This document shows positions 1-10,594 of a DNA stretch of 64,000 nucleotides, in pieces. The DNA is from Amycolatopsis viridis (GTDB taxonomy: Bacteria; Actinomycetota; Actinomycetes; Mycobacteriales; Pseudonocardiaceae). How positions within the stretch are numbered: position 1 is the stretch's first letter; the number at the start of each line of letters is the position of its first letter. The notes beneath the pieces were generated by a model. The model had not been told where the DNA came from. It did not search any database and was given only the letters and a program-made list of their open reading frames with translations. The position numbers were made by a program, and so were the translations under genes. Where the stretch lies: contig NZ_JAANOU010000001.1 of NCBI RefSeq assembly GCF_011758765.1, forward strand, positions 2,542,001 to 2,606,000, in the 5' to 3' direction.

Positions 1-134
1 GGACCCCACAGCGTGGGGTCCTGGGCCGCGACCTTGCTGGCGACCTGGTCGGCGACGAGCTGGTCGACCAGGGGAGCGGCCTGCGCGGCCAGCTCCCCGT
101 CGCTGATCGTGACCGTCAGTCGTTCCCCCACCAC
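1..134 (-). CDS. pgi: Glucose-6-phosphate isomerase, N-terminal fragment (cut by window edge)
   Basis: Only about the first 44 codons are present. The frame reads from GTG at 134 (a second GTG follows at once) as VVGERLTVTISDGELAAQAA and runs off the window. The product would interconvert glucose-6-phosphate and fructose-6-phosphate in the cytosol. The N-terminus resembles actinobacterial Pgi, and it follows tal by 3 bp in a tkt-tal-pgi order, which supports the call. No catalytic residue lies inside the fragment, so the identification rests on N-terminal resemblance and context. Confidence 0.6.
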   Translation of the reverse strand, partial: MVGERLTVTISDGELAAQAAPLVDQLVADQVASKVAAQDPTLWG

Positions 135-137
135 GGG

Positions 138-1247
138 TCAGCCCTTCGCCTTCTCGAGCTGGCCGGTGACCGTCTCGAGCAGCTCGGCCCAGGACTTGTC
201 GAACTTGTCGACGCCCTCGTTCTCCAGGGTCAGGAAGACGTCGGTGATGTCGATGCCCACCGCGGCGAGCTTGTCGAACACCTCCTGCGCCTGCGCGCCG
301 GTCCCGGTGACCTTGTCGCCCTCGATCCGCGCGTGGTCGGCGACGGCGTCCAGCGTCTTCTCCGGCATGGTGTTGACCGTGCCGGCGACCACCAGCTGGT
401 CGACGTAGCGGGTGTCGGAGTAGGACGGGTCCTTCACCCCGGTGGAGGCCCACAACGGCCGCTGCGGCCGGGCGCCCGCCGCGGCCAGCGCCTGCCAGCG
501 GTCGGTGGCGAACAGCTCCTCGTAGGCGGCGAAGGCCAGCCGGGCGTTGGCGATGGCGGCCTCGCCGCGCAGCGCCTTGGCCTCGTCGGTGCCGATCGCG
601 TCCAGCCGCTTGTCCACCTCGGTGTCCACCCGGGACACGAAGAACGACGCGACCGACTCGATGGTGGCGAGGTCGTGGCCGTTGGCCTTGGCCTGCTCCA
701 GGCCGGCGAAGAAGGCCTCGATCACCTTGCGGTACCGCTCCACGGAGAAGATCAGCGTGACGTTGACGCTGATGCCCTCGGCGAGCGTCTTGGTGATCGC
801 CGGCAGGCCCTCCTCGGTCGCCGGGATCTTGACGAAGATGTTCGGCCGGTCGACCGTCTTCCACAGGTCCTGCGCCTCGGCGGCCGTCTTGTCCGCGTCA
901 CGCGCCAGGCGCGGGTCGACCTCGATCGACACGCGGCCGTCCACACCGTTCGTGCGGGTGTAGATGTCGCGGAACAGGTCCGCGGCGTTGCGCACGTCGG
1001 TGGTGGTCAGCTCGCGGACGACGGCGTGCACGTCGGCGCCGCGGGCGGCGAGCTCGCGGACCTGCTCGTCGTAGGACTCGCCCCGGGACAGGGCGTTGGC
1101 GAAGATCGTCGGGTTCGTGGTCACGCCGACGACGTGCCGGTCGCGGATGAGGCCGGCCAGGTTGCCGGAGTTCAGCCGCTCACGGGACAGGTCGTCGAGC
1201 CAGATGGACACGCCGGCCTGGGACAGTTGAGCAAGGTTGTCGCTCAT
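138..1247 (-). CDS. tal: Transaldolase
   Basis: Cytosolic pentose phosphate enzyme that moves a dihydroxyacetone unit between sedoheptulose-7-phosphate and glyceraldehyde-3-phosphate. The 369-residue length fits the longer actinobacterial transaldolase class. The family motif VTTNPTIF is at about residues 42-49. The Schiff-base lysine is K140 in [15 protein letters not shown] start at 1247. It lies 21 bp downstream of tkt and 3 bp upstream of pgi, so the three are almost certainly one transcript. Confidence 0.96.
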   Translation of the reverse strand: MSDNLAQLSQAGVSIWLDDLSRERLNSGNLAGLIRDRHVVGVTTNPTIFANALSRGESYDEQVRELAARGADVHAVVRELTTTDVRNAADLFRDIYTRTNGVDGRVSIEVDPRLARDADKTAAEAQDLWKTVDRPNIFVKIPATEEGLPAITKTLAEGISVNVTLIFSVERYRKVIEAFFAGLEQAKANGHDLATIESVASFFVSRVDTEVDKRLDAIGTDEAKALRGEAAIANARLAFAAYEELFATDRWQALAAAGARPQRPLWASTGVKDPSYSDTRYVDQLVVAGTVNTMPEKTLDAVADHARIEGDKVTGTGAQAQEVFDKLAAVGIDITDVFLTLENEGVDKFDKSWAELLETVTGQLEKAKG

Positions 1248-1268
1248 GACTTCATCCCCTTCGGATGA

Positions 1269-3374
<2,106 letters not shown>

Positions 3375-3693
3375 TGAACTCGAACTCCCCGTCCTTGTCG
3401 GTGGCATCTCTTCTGTTGGTGGGGGTCTTCGCGCGCGCAGGCTCCACTCATCTCAATCGATCCCGAAGAGCCGATATTCCTGCCAGCGGGCGTGCGCACG
3501 ACCACAAGCGCAAACCCCCGCGCCAGCCTAATGGGTCGGGTACCCGGCGGCCGCGGGGCCGACACACCCCGCAGCCCACCCCCTGTGCACCGCCCTGTGC
3601 ACCCCGGTGCACGCGGGGCCGCGGCCCGGCGATTACGATCGGTTGTGGCGCCGGGCCGTCCCGGTGCCACCGAATCTGACTCAGGGAGCGGAA
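3375..3693. other. Divergent tkt/ctaB intergenic region
   Basis: About 320 bp between two divergent genes. On the plus strand a -10-like TACGAT at 3634-3639 could give a ctaB transcript with a leader of roughly 45-50 nt and an AGGGAG ribosome-binding site at 3683-3688. I see no small gene or strong hairpin in it. Confidence 0.5.
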
Positions 3694-4671
3694 TTGTCGT
3701 TGGTGAACGCTGCGCACGGGCGCAGTGACAGCACCAGCGCTGTCGACCCCGGAGGCGAGCGCCCGCGCGGTCTGCGGCGCGTGAGCCGGATCGTCGGCGC
3801 CTACGTCGCCCTGACCAAGCCACAGGTCATCGAGCTGCTGCTGGTCACCACCATCCCGGCGATGTTCCTCGCCGCGCGCACGATCCCGTCGCCGTGGCTG
3901 ATGCTGGCGACACTGGTCGGCGGCACCATGGCCGCGGGCAGTGCGAACGCGTTGAACTGCGTGATCGACGCCGACATCGACAAGGTGATGAAGCGCACCA
4001 AGCGGCGCCCGCTGGTGCGCGACTCGGTGCCCCGGCGCAACGCGCTGGTGTTCGCCCTGGCGCTGGGGCTCGGGTCGTTCGCGATGCTGTACTTCACGGT
4101 GAACCTGCTGGCCGCTGTGCTGGCGATCGCCACGATCCTGTTCTACATCTTCGTGTACACGCTGGTGCTCAAGCGGCGCACGGCGCAGAACGTGGTGTGG
4201 GGCGGTGCCGCCGGGTGCATGCCGGTGGTGATCGGCTGGGCCGCGGTCACCGGCACCGTGCAGTGGCCCGCGTTCGTGATGTTCGCGGTGATCTTCTTCT
4301 GGACGCCGCCGCACACCTGGGCGCTGGCGATGAAGTACCGGGACGACTACGAGCGCGCGGGCGTACCGATGCTGCCGGTGGTCGCCACGGCGGAGCACGT
4401 GGCCCGTCAGATCCTGATCTACGCGTGGGTCATGGTCGGCTGGACGCTGCTCCTGCTGCCCGCGACGAGCTGGCTGTACGCGGGCTTCGCGGTGCTGGCC
4501 GGGGCGTGGTTCCTCTTCTACGCGCACCGCCTGTACTCGGCGGTCCGGCGCGGGGTGGAGACCAAACCGATGGCCCTGTTCCACCGGTCGAACACCTACC
4601 TGATGATCCTGTTCTGCGCGCTCGCGGTCGACTCGGCGATCGGGCTGCCCGCCCTCGGCCTGCCGTTCTGA
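3694..4671 (+). CDS. ctaB: Protoheme IX farnesyltransferase (heme O synthase)
   Basis: Integral membrane UbiA-family enzyme that adds a farnesyl group to heme B, giving heme O for cytochrome aa3 oxidase. The aspartate-rich prenyl-diphosphate site is [15 protein letters not shown]; a second conserved stretch is [15 protein letters not shown]. About eight or nine membrane segments alternate with these loops. TTG at 3694 is chosen because AGGGAG ends 5 nt before it; GTG at 3703 and an unlikely far-upstream ATG at 3607 are alternatives. Heme A synthase (ctaA) for the next step is at 25888-26862. Confidence 0.94.
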   Translation: MSLVNAAHGRSDSTSAVDPGGERPRGLRRVSRIVGAYVALTKPQVIELLLVTTIPAMFLAARTIPSPWLMLATLVGGTMAAGSANALNCVIDADIDKVMKRTKRRPLVRDSVPRRNALVFALALGLGSFAMLYFTVNLLAAVLAIATILFYIFVYTLVLKRRTAQNVVWGGAAGCMPVVIGWAAVTGTVQWPAFVMFAVIFFWTPPHTWALAMKYRDDYERAGVPMLPVVATAEHVARQILIYAWVMVGWTLLLLPATSWLYAGFAVLAGAWFLFYAHRLYSAVRRGVETKPMALFHRSNTYLMILFCALAVDSAIGLPALGLPF

Positions 4672-4677
4672 CGCGGT

Positions 4678-4693
4678 CCGGGGAATTCCCCGG
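4678..4693. promoter_or_regulatory. Perfect 16-bp palindrome between ctaB and the HelD-type gene
   Basis: CCGGGGAATTCCCCGG is a perfect palindrome starting 7 bp after the ctaB stop and about 58 bp before the HelD-type start. It could be an operator for the downstream gene, or a short stem (6 bp, AATT loop) ending ctaB transcription. No U-tract follows. Confidence 0.45.
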
Positions 4694-4751
4694 CGCCGGT
4701 CGTCGTTGGCTTCCTGGCCGACTTGTCCCCGAAGCCGAAAGCAGGTTGCTC

Positions 4752-7025
4752 TTGTCCGTGGCTGAGGACCGGGAACCACACCGCACCACCGACCTTCAGC
4801 ACGAGCAGGACTACGTGTCCATGCTCTACCGCCGGCTCGACGACGAGCGCGCGACCACCGAGCGCCGCCTGGACCGGGCGCTGCGCTCGCACGGCGAAAC
4901 CCCGCAGGAGAGCGCCGAGCGCGACGCGGCCACCAGCCTGCACCACGAGCGCCTCGCGCAGCTCGGGTCCGTCGAGCAGGGCCTGTGCTTCGGGCGGCTC
5001 GACTTCCACGACGACCGCGCGCCCGCCTACATCGGCCGGATCGGGCTGTTCGACTCCGACGGCGACTACGAGCCGTTGCTGCTGGACTGGCGCGCCCCGG
5101 CCGCCCGGCCGTTCTACCTGGCCACCGCCGCCTCGCCGGAGGGTGTGCGGCGGCGACGGCACATCCGCACGCTCAGCCGCAAGGTCGTCGGTCTCGACGA
5201 CGAGATCCTCGACCTGCGGGCCGCCGGCGGTCAGCAGGCCGACCTCGGGCTGGCCGGCGAGGCCGCCCTGCTGGCGGCGCTGGAGCGCAAGCGCACGGGT
5301 GAGATGGGCGACATCGTCGCCACCATCCAGGCCGAGCAGGACGACATCATCCGCGACGAGCTCGGTGGTGTCCTCGTCGTGCAGGGCGGGCCGGGCACCG
5401 GCAAGACCGCGGTCGCCCTGCACCGGGCGGCCTACCTGCTCTACACCTACCGCCAGCAGCTCGCCTCGCGCGGCGTGCTCGTGGTCGGCCCGAACAGCAC
5501 CTTCCTGCGCTACATCGGCCAGGTCCTGCCGTCGCTGGGTGAGACCGGGGTGCTGCTGTCCACGATCGGGCAGCTGTTCCCCGGCGTCCGGGCGCGTGGC
5601 ACGGAGCGCCGCGAGGCCGCCGAGGTCAAGGGGCGCCCGGTCATGGTCGACGTGCTCGCCCGGGCCGTCGCCGACCGCCAGCGCGTGCCCGAGGACCGGT
5701 TCGCCGTCGAGTTCGACGACGACGTGCTGGTCCTGCGCCGCGAGGTGGTGGAGCGGGCTCGGGAGAAGGCCCGGCGCACCGGCCGGCCGCACAACGTGGC
5801 GCGCCGGGTGTTCGTCGACGCCGTGCTCGACGCGCTGGTCGAGCGTGCCGCGGTCCGCATGGAGGTCGACCTGTTCGCCGGGGTGCCGGACATCCCGCTC
5901 GCCGCGGGGGAGACCGCCGACGCGCCGGTGCTCGACGCGCGGGACCGGATGGAGATCCGCGCCGAGCTCGCCGGGTCTGCGACGGTGGCGGCCGCGCTCG
6001 ACGAGCTGTGGCCCAAGCTTACCCCGCAGCGCCTGCTGCGTGACCTGCTCGGCGACGCGGACCGCCTGCGGTCGGCGTCGGAGGGGCTGCTCTCCGACGC
6101 CGACCGGGCGGCGGTGCAGCGGCCCGCGCGGTCGCCGTGGACCCCGGCCGACGTGCCGCTGCTCGACGAGCTGGCCGAGCTGCTCGGCGAGGACGACGAC
6201 GCCGAGCGCGCCGCCCGCGAGCGCCGGGAGCGCGAGGAACGCGCCTACGCCGAGGGTGTGCTCGACATCATGGACCAGGACGAGGAAATCCTCGACGAGG
6301 ACCAGATCCGCATCGCCGACGTCCTCGACGCCGAGCTGTTCGCCGAACGGCAGGAGCGCCGCAGCCGGCTCACCGCCGCCCAGCGCGCCGCGCGTGATCG
6401 CACCTGGACGTTCGGGCACGTCATCGTCGACGAGGCGCAGGAGCTGTCCGCGATGGACTGGCGGCTGCTGGCGCGCCGCTGCCCGACCCGGTCGATGACC
6501 GTGGTCGGCGACGTCGCCCAGACCGGTGCCCCCGGCGGCGCGTCGTCCTGGCAGGAGATGCTCGGCCGTCACGTCGGGGACCGGTGGCGGCTGCGCCAGC
6601 TGACGGTCAACTACCGCACCCCGGTGGAGATCATGAACGTCGCCGCCGAGGCGCTCCACGAGGTCGATCCCGACCTGCGGGTACCGACCTCGGTGCGCGA
6701 GACCGGTGTCGAGCCGTGGCGCGCCACCCTGGGCGAGCGGCCGCTCGCGTCCGTGGTGGACGACGAGGTGGCGGCGGCGGACGGCGGCACCGTCGCGGTG
6801 CTGGCCCCCGCGGCCCGGCTGGACGCGGTCCGGTCCGAATTGGACGGTCACGGCGAGGCGGTGTCGGTGCTCACCGTCGCCGAGGCCAAGGGCCTGGAGT
6901 TCGACGGCGTCGTGGTGGTCGCGCCGGAGGACATCGTGGCCGAGTCGCCCCGCGGCTGGAACGACCTCTACGTCGCCTGCACACGCGCGACGCAGCGCCT
7001 CGGGATTCTTTGCACGGAGCGGTAA
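4752..7025 (+). CDS. HelD/HelR-type RNA polymerase recycling ATPase (UvrD-like superfamily 1)
   Basis: A superfamily 1 helicase-like ATPase of about 757 aa without exonuclease domains. The N-terminal segment (about 1-110) is charged and alpha-helical, as in HelD proteins that reach into the RNA polymerase channels. Walker A GGPGTGKT is near residue 212, Walker B VIVDEAQELS near 557, the Q/R motif NYRTP near 620, and the C-terminal VACTRATQRLG motif closes the fold. HelD-class proteins dislodge stalled RNA polymerase; the HelR subgroup protects against rifamycins. Which subgroup this is cannot be settled by eye, and I see no classical rifamycin-associated element upstream. Start TTG 4752 (or GTG 4758) follows a CAGG site. 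Confidence 0.82.
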   Translation: MSVAEDREPHRTTDLQHEQDYVSMLYRRLDDERATTERRLDRALRSHGETPQESAERDAATSLHHERLAQLGSVEQGLCFGRLDFHDDRAPAYIGRIGLFDSDGDYEPLLLDWRAPAARPFYLATAASPEGVRRRRHIRTLSRKVVGLDDEILDLRAAGGQQADLGLAGEAALLAALERKRTGEMGDIVATIQAEQDDIIRDELGGVLVVQGGPGTGKTAVALHRAAYLLYTYRQQLASRGVLVVGPNSTFLRYIGQVLPSLGETGVLLSTIGQLFPGVRARGTERREAAEVKGRPVMVDVLARAVADRQRVPEDRFAVEFDDDVLVLRREVVERAREKARRTGRPHNVARRVFVDAVLDALVERAAVRMEVDLFAGVPDIPLAAGETADAPVLDARDRMEIRAELAGSATVAAALDELWPKLTPQRLLRDLLGDADRLRSASEGLLSDADRAAVQRPARSPWTPADVPLLDELAELLGEDDDAERAARERREREERAYAEGVLDIMDQDEEILDEDQIRIADVLDAELFAERQERRSRLTAAQRAARDRTWTFGHVIVDEAQELSAMDWRLLARRCPTRSMTVVGDVAQTGAPGGASSWQEMLGRHVGDRWRLRQLTVNYRTPVEIMNVAAEALHEVDPDLRVPTSVRETGVEPWRATLGERPLASVVDDEVAAADGGTVAVLAPAARLDAVRSELDGHGEAVSVLTVAEAKGLEFDGVVVVAPEDIVAESPRGWNDLYVACTRATQRLGILCTER

Positions 7026-7055
7026 CCCGCGGAAACCGACTGGTCAGCGCCCGGT

Positions 7056-7061
7056 TAAGGT
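7056..7061 (+). promoter_or_regulatory. -10 box of a leaderless promoter (FKBP gene)
   Basis: TAAGGT ends 6 nt before the ATG at 7068, so the transcript probably begins at the start codon. Confidence 0.55.
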
Positions 7062-7067
7062 GTCGCC

Positions 7068-7658
7068 ATGCGTAACGCTGGCAAGATCGTGCTCGCGGCG
7101 GCCGCCGCCCTCGCCGTCGCGGCCTGCTCTCCCGACCAGGAACCGTCGTCCGTCCCGCCCGGTGGCGGCCCGACCTACCCGGCGCCCGAGCCGGCGGCGG
7201 CGTCCACGAGCGCCTCGGCGGCCCACGGCACGAGCAGCAACGCCACGCGCGAGTGCACCGCCGACGACATCACGGTGACCGGTGACGTCGGCGCCAAGCC
7301 GACGATCACGATCCCGGACACCTGCGCCGCCCCGACCAAGCTGGTGACCAAGGACCTCAAGCCGGGCACCGGGGCCACCGCGCACGCCGGCAGCACGCTG
7401 CAGATGAACTACGACCTGGTCACCTGGTCGGACAAGACCGACCAGCAGAACTCGTTCGGCTCGACGCCGTTCTCGTTCGCGCTCGGCGCGGGCACCGCCA
7501 TCCCCGGGTGGGACCAGGGCCTGGACGGCATCAAGCAGGGCGGCCGCCGGCTGCTGGTCGTCCCGCCCAACCTCGGCTACGGCCCGCGCGGCAACGGCCC
7601 GATCAAGCCGAACGAGACGCTCGTCTTCGTCGTCGACGCCGTCCAGGTCGCCGGCTGA
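7068..7658 (+). CDS. FKBP-type peptidyl-prolyl isomerase lipoprotein
   Basis: 196 aa. Residues 1-19 form a lipoprotein signal with lipobox AVAAC, followed by a Ser/Pro/Ala-rich linker to about residue 60, then a single FKBP fold. FKBP features visible are QMNYDLVTWSD, the FSFALGAGTAIPGWDQGLDG turn and the closing GNGPIKPNETLVFVVD. It should catalyse proline cis-trans isomerisation of exported proteins at the outer face of the membrane. The SDR gene starts 5 nt after its stop. Confidence 0.9.
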   Translation: MRNAGKIVLAAAAALAVAACSPDQEPSSVPPGGGPTYPAPEPAAASTSASAAHGTSSNATRECTADDITVTGDVGAKPTITIPDTCAAPTKLVTKDLKPGTGATAHAGSTLQMNYDLVTWSDKTDQQNSFGSTPFSFALGAGTAIPGWDQGLDGIKQGGRRLLVVPPNLGYGPRGNGPIKPNETLVFVVDAVQVAG

Positions 7659-7663
7659 CGCCG

Positions 7664-8425
7664 GTGGACGTCCGCGGTGCGGTCGCGGTGGTCACCGGTG
7701 CCTCCTCCGGCATCGGGGCCGCCACCGCGCTCCGGCTGCACGAGGCCGGTGCTCGCCTCGTGCTGCAGGGCCGCGACGGTGACCGGCTCGCCGCGATCGC
7801 CGACCGCACCGGCGCCATCGCCATCCGCGCCGACTTCGCCGAGCCCGGCGCCGCCGAGGCGGCCGCGGAGGAGATCGCGCGGCGGGCGGAGCGGATCGAC
7901 GTGCTCGTCAACAACGCCGGCCTGGGCTGGGCAGGGCCGGTGACCGAGATGTCCGGTCCGGACGTGCGGCGGTTGCTCGAGGTGAACCTCGCCGCCCCGC
8001 TCGAGCTGACCCGCGCGCTGCTGCCCCGGCTGCTGGCGCGGCCCCGCGCGGCGGTGGTCTTCGTCACGTCCATCGCGGGACGGGCCGGGGTCGCGGGGGA
8101 GTGCGTCTACTCGGCGACCAAGGCCGGGGTGGACATGTTCGCGGAGAGCTTACGGCTCGAACTGGCGGGCACCGGGGTGCGCGTCGGGGTCGTCGTGCCC
8201 GGGGTGGTCGACACGGCGTTCTTCGCCCGCCGCGGCCGCCCCTACCAGCGGCGGAGCCCGAAACCGGTTCCGGCGGTCAAGGTCGCCGACGCGGTGCTCG
8301 AAGCGGTCACCACGGGCCGGGCGGAGCAGTACGTCCCGCGCTGGCTGAGGCTGCCCACGGTGGTGCGGGCGACGGCACCCTCGGTGTACCGTGCACTGTC
8401 TGCCCGGTTCGGGGGCTCGAGCTGA
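7664..8425 (+). CDS. Short-chain dehydrogenase/reductase
   Basis: Classical SDR of 253 aa. The Rossmann motif TGASSGIG is at residues 11-18, NNAG at 83-86, and the catalytic set is S136, Y149 and K153 (YSATK). The C-terminus extends to PRWLRLPTVVRATAPSVYRAL, typical of SDRs annotated as acting on lipidic or steroid substrates, but the substrate is not determinable. GTG start at 7664, 5 nt after the FKBP stop, so the two genes are co-transcribed. Confidence 0.9.
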   Translation: MDVRGAVAVVTGASSGIGAATALRLHEAGARLVLQGRDGDRLAAIADRTGAIAIRADFAEPGAAEAAAEEIARRAERIDVLVNNAGLGWAGPVTEMSGPDVRRLLEVNLAAPLELTRALLPRLLARPRAAVVFVTSIAGRAGVAGECVYSATKAGVDMFAESLRLELAGTGVRVGVVVPGVVDTAFFARRGRPYQRRSPKPVPAVKVADAVLEAVTTGRAEQYVPRWLRLPTVVRATAPSVYRALSARFGGSS

Positions 8426-8467
8426 AGCCCCGGAATCTTTCCGCCACTGGAAGCGCTGACAAGTGAC

Positions 8468-9445
8468 GTGCTAGTCCCGGTCTTCCTCGGATTCGCCGCG
8501 GCGTTCCTGTTCGCCGCGTCCGCCGCGCTGCAACGACGCGCGGTGATCGAGGTTGCCGACAGCGACGTCGACGGTCGCGCCGCCCGGCACCGGGTCCCCG
8601 TACTGTGGCTGATCCGCAAGCTGTTGCGCAAGAGGGTGTGGCTCGCCGGATGGGCGACCAACCTGTTGGGATTTTTCAGCCAGGCCGCCGCGCTGCACTT
8701 CGGCTCGATCGCGCTGGTGCAGCCGCTGCTGGTCACCGAGCTGCTGTTCGCGCTGCCGATGGCCTCGGCCGCGATCCGGCGCTGGCCGCCGCTGCGGGAC
8801 TGGCTGGCCGGGCTCGCCATCACCGGGGGCGTGGTGGTGTTCCTCGCGGTCGAGGGGGCTGCACCGCTGGACGGGCCGCCGGACCGGGGCCGCCTGCTGA
8901 TCGCGGTGCTGATCGCCGCCGCCACCGTCGTCACCCTCGTCCAGGTCGCCCAGCACCGCGGTCCGCTCGTGCACAGCGCGCTCATCGCGACCGCGGCCGG
9001 GATCTGCTACGCGATCAGCGCGGCCATGATGAAGGTGACCACCGATCTGCTGTTGAACGAGGGTGTCGCTCACACCGCCATCACCTGGCCGGGGTACGTG
9101 CTGGCGTTGTCGACCCTGTCCGGGCTGTTGCTCGGCCAGCAGGCGTACGGGTCGGGGTCGCTGTCCGCGGCGATCGCCGTCATGTCCATCGTCAACCCCG
9201 CCGCCAGCTATTTCCTGGGACTACTGGCGTTCAACGCGACCTTGGTGACCGAGCCCGGTCCGCTGGCCGCCACCGCCGGCGCGGCCGTGTTGCTCGGTCT
9301 CGGCGTGTTCGGGCTGGCGCACTCGCCGAGCGTGCAGGCGGAAGCGAGCCGGTCCGCCCAACGCGGGGTTTACCCCGGAGGTGATAGGTTCTCCGGAACC
9401 GTCCCCGCCCGGCGTCGTTCTTCGGACACCCTCGCACAGGAATAA
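8468..9445 (+). CDS. DMT-superfamily membrane transporter
   Basis: 325-residue integral membrane protein with about nine or ten hydrophobic segments and a hydrophilic Arg-rich tail. The repeated membrane halves and the FFSQAAALHFGSIALVQPL and SIVNPAASYFLGLLAFN stretches fit the drug/metabolite transporter superfamily, DUF803/NIPA-like branch. GTG start at 8468, 42 bp after the SDR. Substrate unknown. Confidence 0.75.
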   Translation: MLVPVFLGFAAAFLFAASAALQRRAVIEVADSDVDGRAARHRVPVLWLIRKLLRKRVWLAGWATNLLGFFSQAAALHFGSIALVQPLLVTELLFALPMASAAIRRWPPLRDWLAGLAITGGVVVFLAVEGAAPLDGPPDRGRLLIAVLIAAATVVTLVQVAQHRGPLVHSALIATAAGICYAISAAMMKVTTDLLLNEGVAHTAITWPGYVLALSTLSGLLLGQQAYGSGSLSAAIAVMSIVNPAASYFLGLLAFNATLVTEPGPLAATAGAAVLLGLGVFGLAHSPSVQAEASRSAQRGVYPGGDRFSGTVPARRRSSDTLAQE

Positions 9446-9555
9446 TTCAGGTTTCCGGCGTAGGTTTCGCCCGGGCGAGCAGTGGAACCCACAGAGCCTG
9501 TCAATGAGTGCGCTGCCCCCGCGCAGTCCAGGCAGACCCTTGGAGGCTGGAACCC

Positions 9556-10242
9556 GTGCACCACCGAGCGTCGTCCGGCGAGCGCCATCTGGTGATCGAA
9601 ATCCCGCATCTGGGCAAAACGGTCAAGGATGCAGTCATCATGCTGCTCGAGACCGTCATCGTGCCGACCGTGCTGCTGGCACTGCTGCTGCACATGGTCG
9701 GTCTCGTGCCGGCGTTGTGCGCGGTCATCGGCTGGAGCGCGTTCGTCATCGGCGCGCGACGGCTGATGAAGCGCGACCTGCCCCGCACGCTGCTGCTGTG
9801 CACCGCCATGCTGATCGGACGCGCCGCGGTCGCGCTGATCACGTCCAGCGCGGCGGTGTACGTGTTGCAACCGGTCCTCGGATCGGTGCTGATGTTCGTC
9901 ATCTTCGTCGGCAGCGCGATGATCGGCCGGCCCATCACGGCCCGCCTGGCCAAGGACTTCGTGCGGCTGCCCGCGGAGCTGTTCAAGCACCGCACGGTGA
10001 ACCGCGTGTTCGTCGAGGTGGCCCTGATGTGGGGCGGTTCGCGCCTCATCGACGCCGGGATGACCCTGGGTTTCCTGCACTGGGGCGTCGAGGCCGGCCT
10101 GATGTCGCGGGGCCTCCTCAGCGGCCTGCTGACCGCGCTCACCGTGGCGATCTGCACCGCGCACGGCTGGCGCAAGCTCCGCCGGGACGGCGTGACGCTC
10201 CGCCTGGCCGGCCGCCGCAGCCCGGCCCCCGCCGCCGCCTGA
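9556..10242 (+). CDS. VC0807-family integral membrane protein
   Basis: 228 aa with about six membrane segments. Paired hydrophobic helices followed by a GRPITARLAKDF loop resemble the VC0807 family of unknown function. GTG at 9556 is chosen because TGGAGG lies 9 nt upstream. The preceding 110 bp contain no other gene. Confidence 0.6.
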   Translation: MHHRASSGERHLVIEIPHLGKTVKDAVIMLLETVIVPTVLLALLLHMVGLVPALCAVIGWSAFVIGARRLMKRDLPRTLLLCTAMLIGRAAVALITSSAAVYVLQPVLGSVLMFVIFVGSAMIGRPITARLAKDFVRLPAELFKHRTVNRVFVEVALMWGGSRLIDAGMTLGFLHWGVEAGLMSRGLLSGLLTALTVAICTAHGWRKLRRDGVTLRLAGRRSPAPAAA

Positions 10243-10274
10243 CCTGCGGCCCTTCCTCTCCCGCACCCCTCTCC

Positions 10275-10545
10275 ACACCCGGCCCACGCACGCCAACCGC
10301 CCAACACGCCGCCGCGCGCGGCCAACACACCGCGCCGACTGGCGAACACGGCGCGCCGACCGGCCAACACACCGCGCGCCGACTGGCGAACACGCCGCCG
10401 CGACCGGCCAACACACCGCGCCGACTGGCGAACACGCGGGGGTGGTGTGTTGGCCGCTCCGGGTGGTGTGTTGGCCGCTCCGGGCGGTGTGTTGGTCCCT
10501 CCGGGTGGTGTGTTGGCTGCTCATGGTGGTGGCTTGGCTGTTCCG
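10275..10545. repeat. Head-to-head array of about 21-bp repeats
   Basis: The left arm (about 10300-10439) carries units with core GGCCAACACACCGCG alternating with GGCGAACACG. The right arm (10440-10544) carries five units with core GGTGTGTTGGCC, each 21 bp long (starts 10440, 10461, 10482, 10503, 10524). The right-arm core is the reverse complement of the left-arm core, so the block inverts at about 10439 and could fold into one long or several short hairpins. Units decay toward the outer edges. It lies between two same-strand genes and is not CRISPR-like, since there are no unique spacers. Confidence 0.85.
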
Positions 10546-10581
10546 GGCGGGTTCGCGGCGAGCGCCGTGACGGTGAACCGT

Positions 10582-10587
10582 GATATA
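10582..10587 (+). promoter_or_regulatory. Possible -10 box of the PAP2-acyltransferase gene
   Basis: GATATA is the only AT-rich hexamer after the repeat array and ends 7 nt before the GTG at 10595, consistent with a leaderless start there. Confidence 0.35.
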
Positions 10588-10594
10588 TGACGGT

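Noticed and set aside
1-20. Terminator hairpin at the window start (GGACCCCACAGCGTGGGGTC)
   Set aside because: It lies within the pgi coding frame and is a chance palindrome in coding sequence.
3894-4751. Extension of the HelD-type frame upstream through ctaB
   Set aside because: The frame is open by chance; its upstream part is antisense-like filler overlapping ctaB, and protein similarity begins only after 4752.
4672-4751. Rifamycin-associated element before the HelD/HelR-type gene
   Set aside because: The palindrome present does not match the inverted repeat I know for that element.
10275-10545. CRISPR array
   Set aside because: Units are contiguous and of one period with no unique spacers, the array inverts in the middle, and there are no cas genes nearby.
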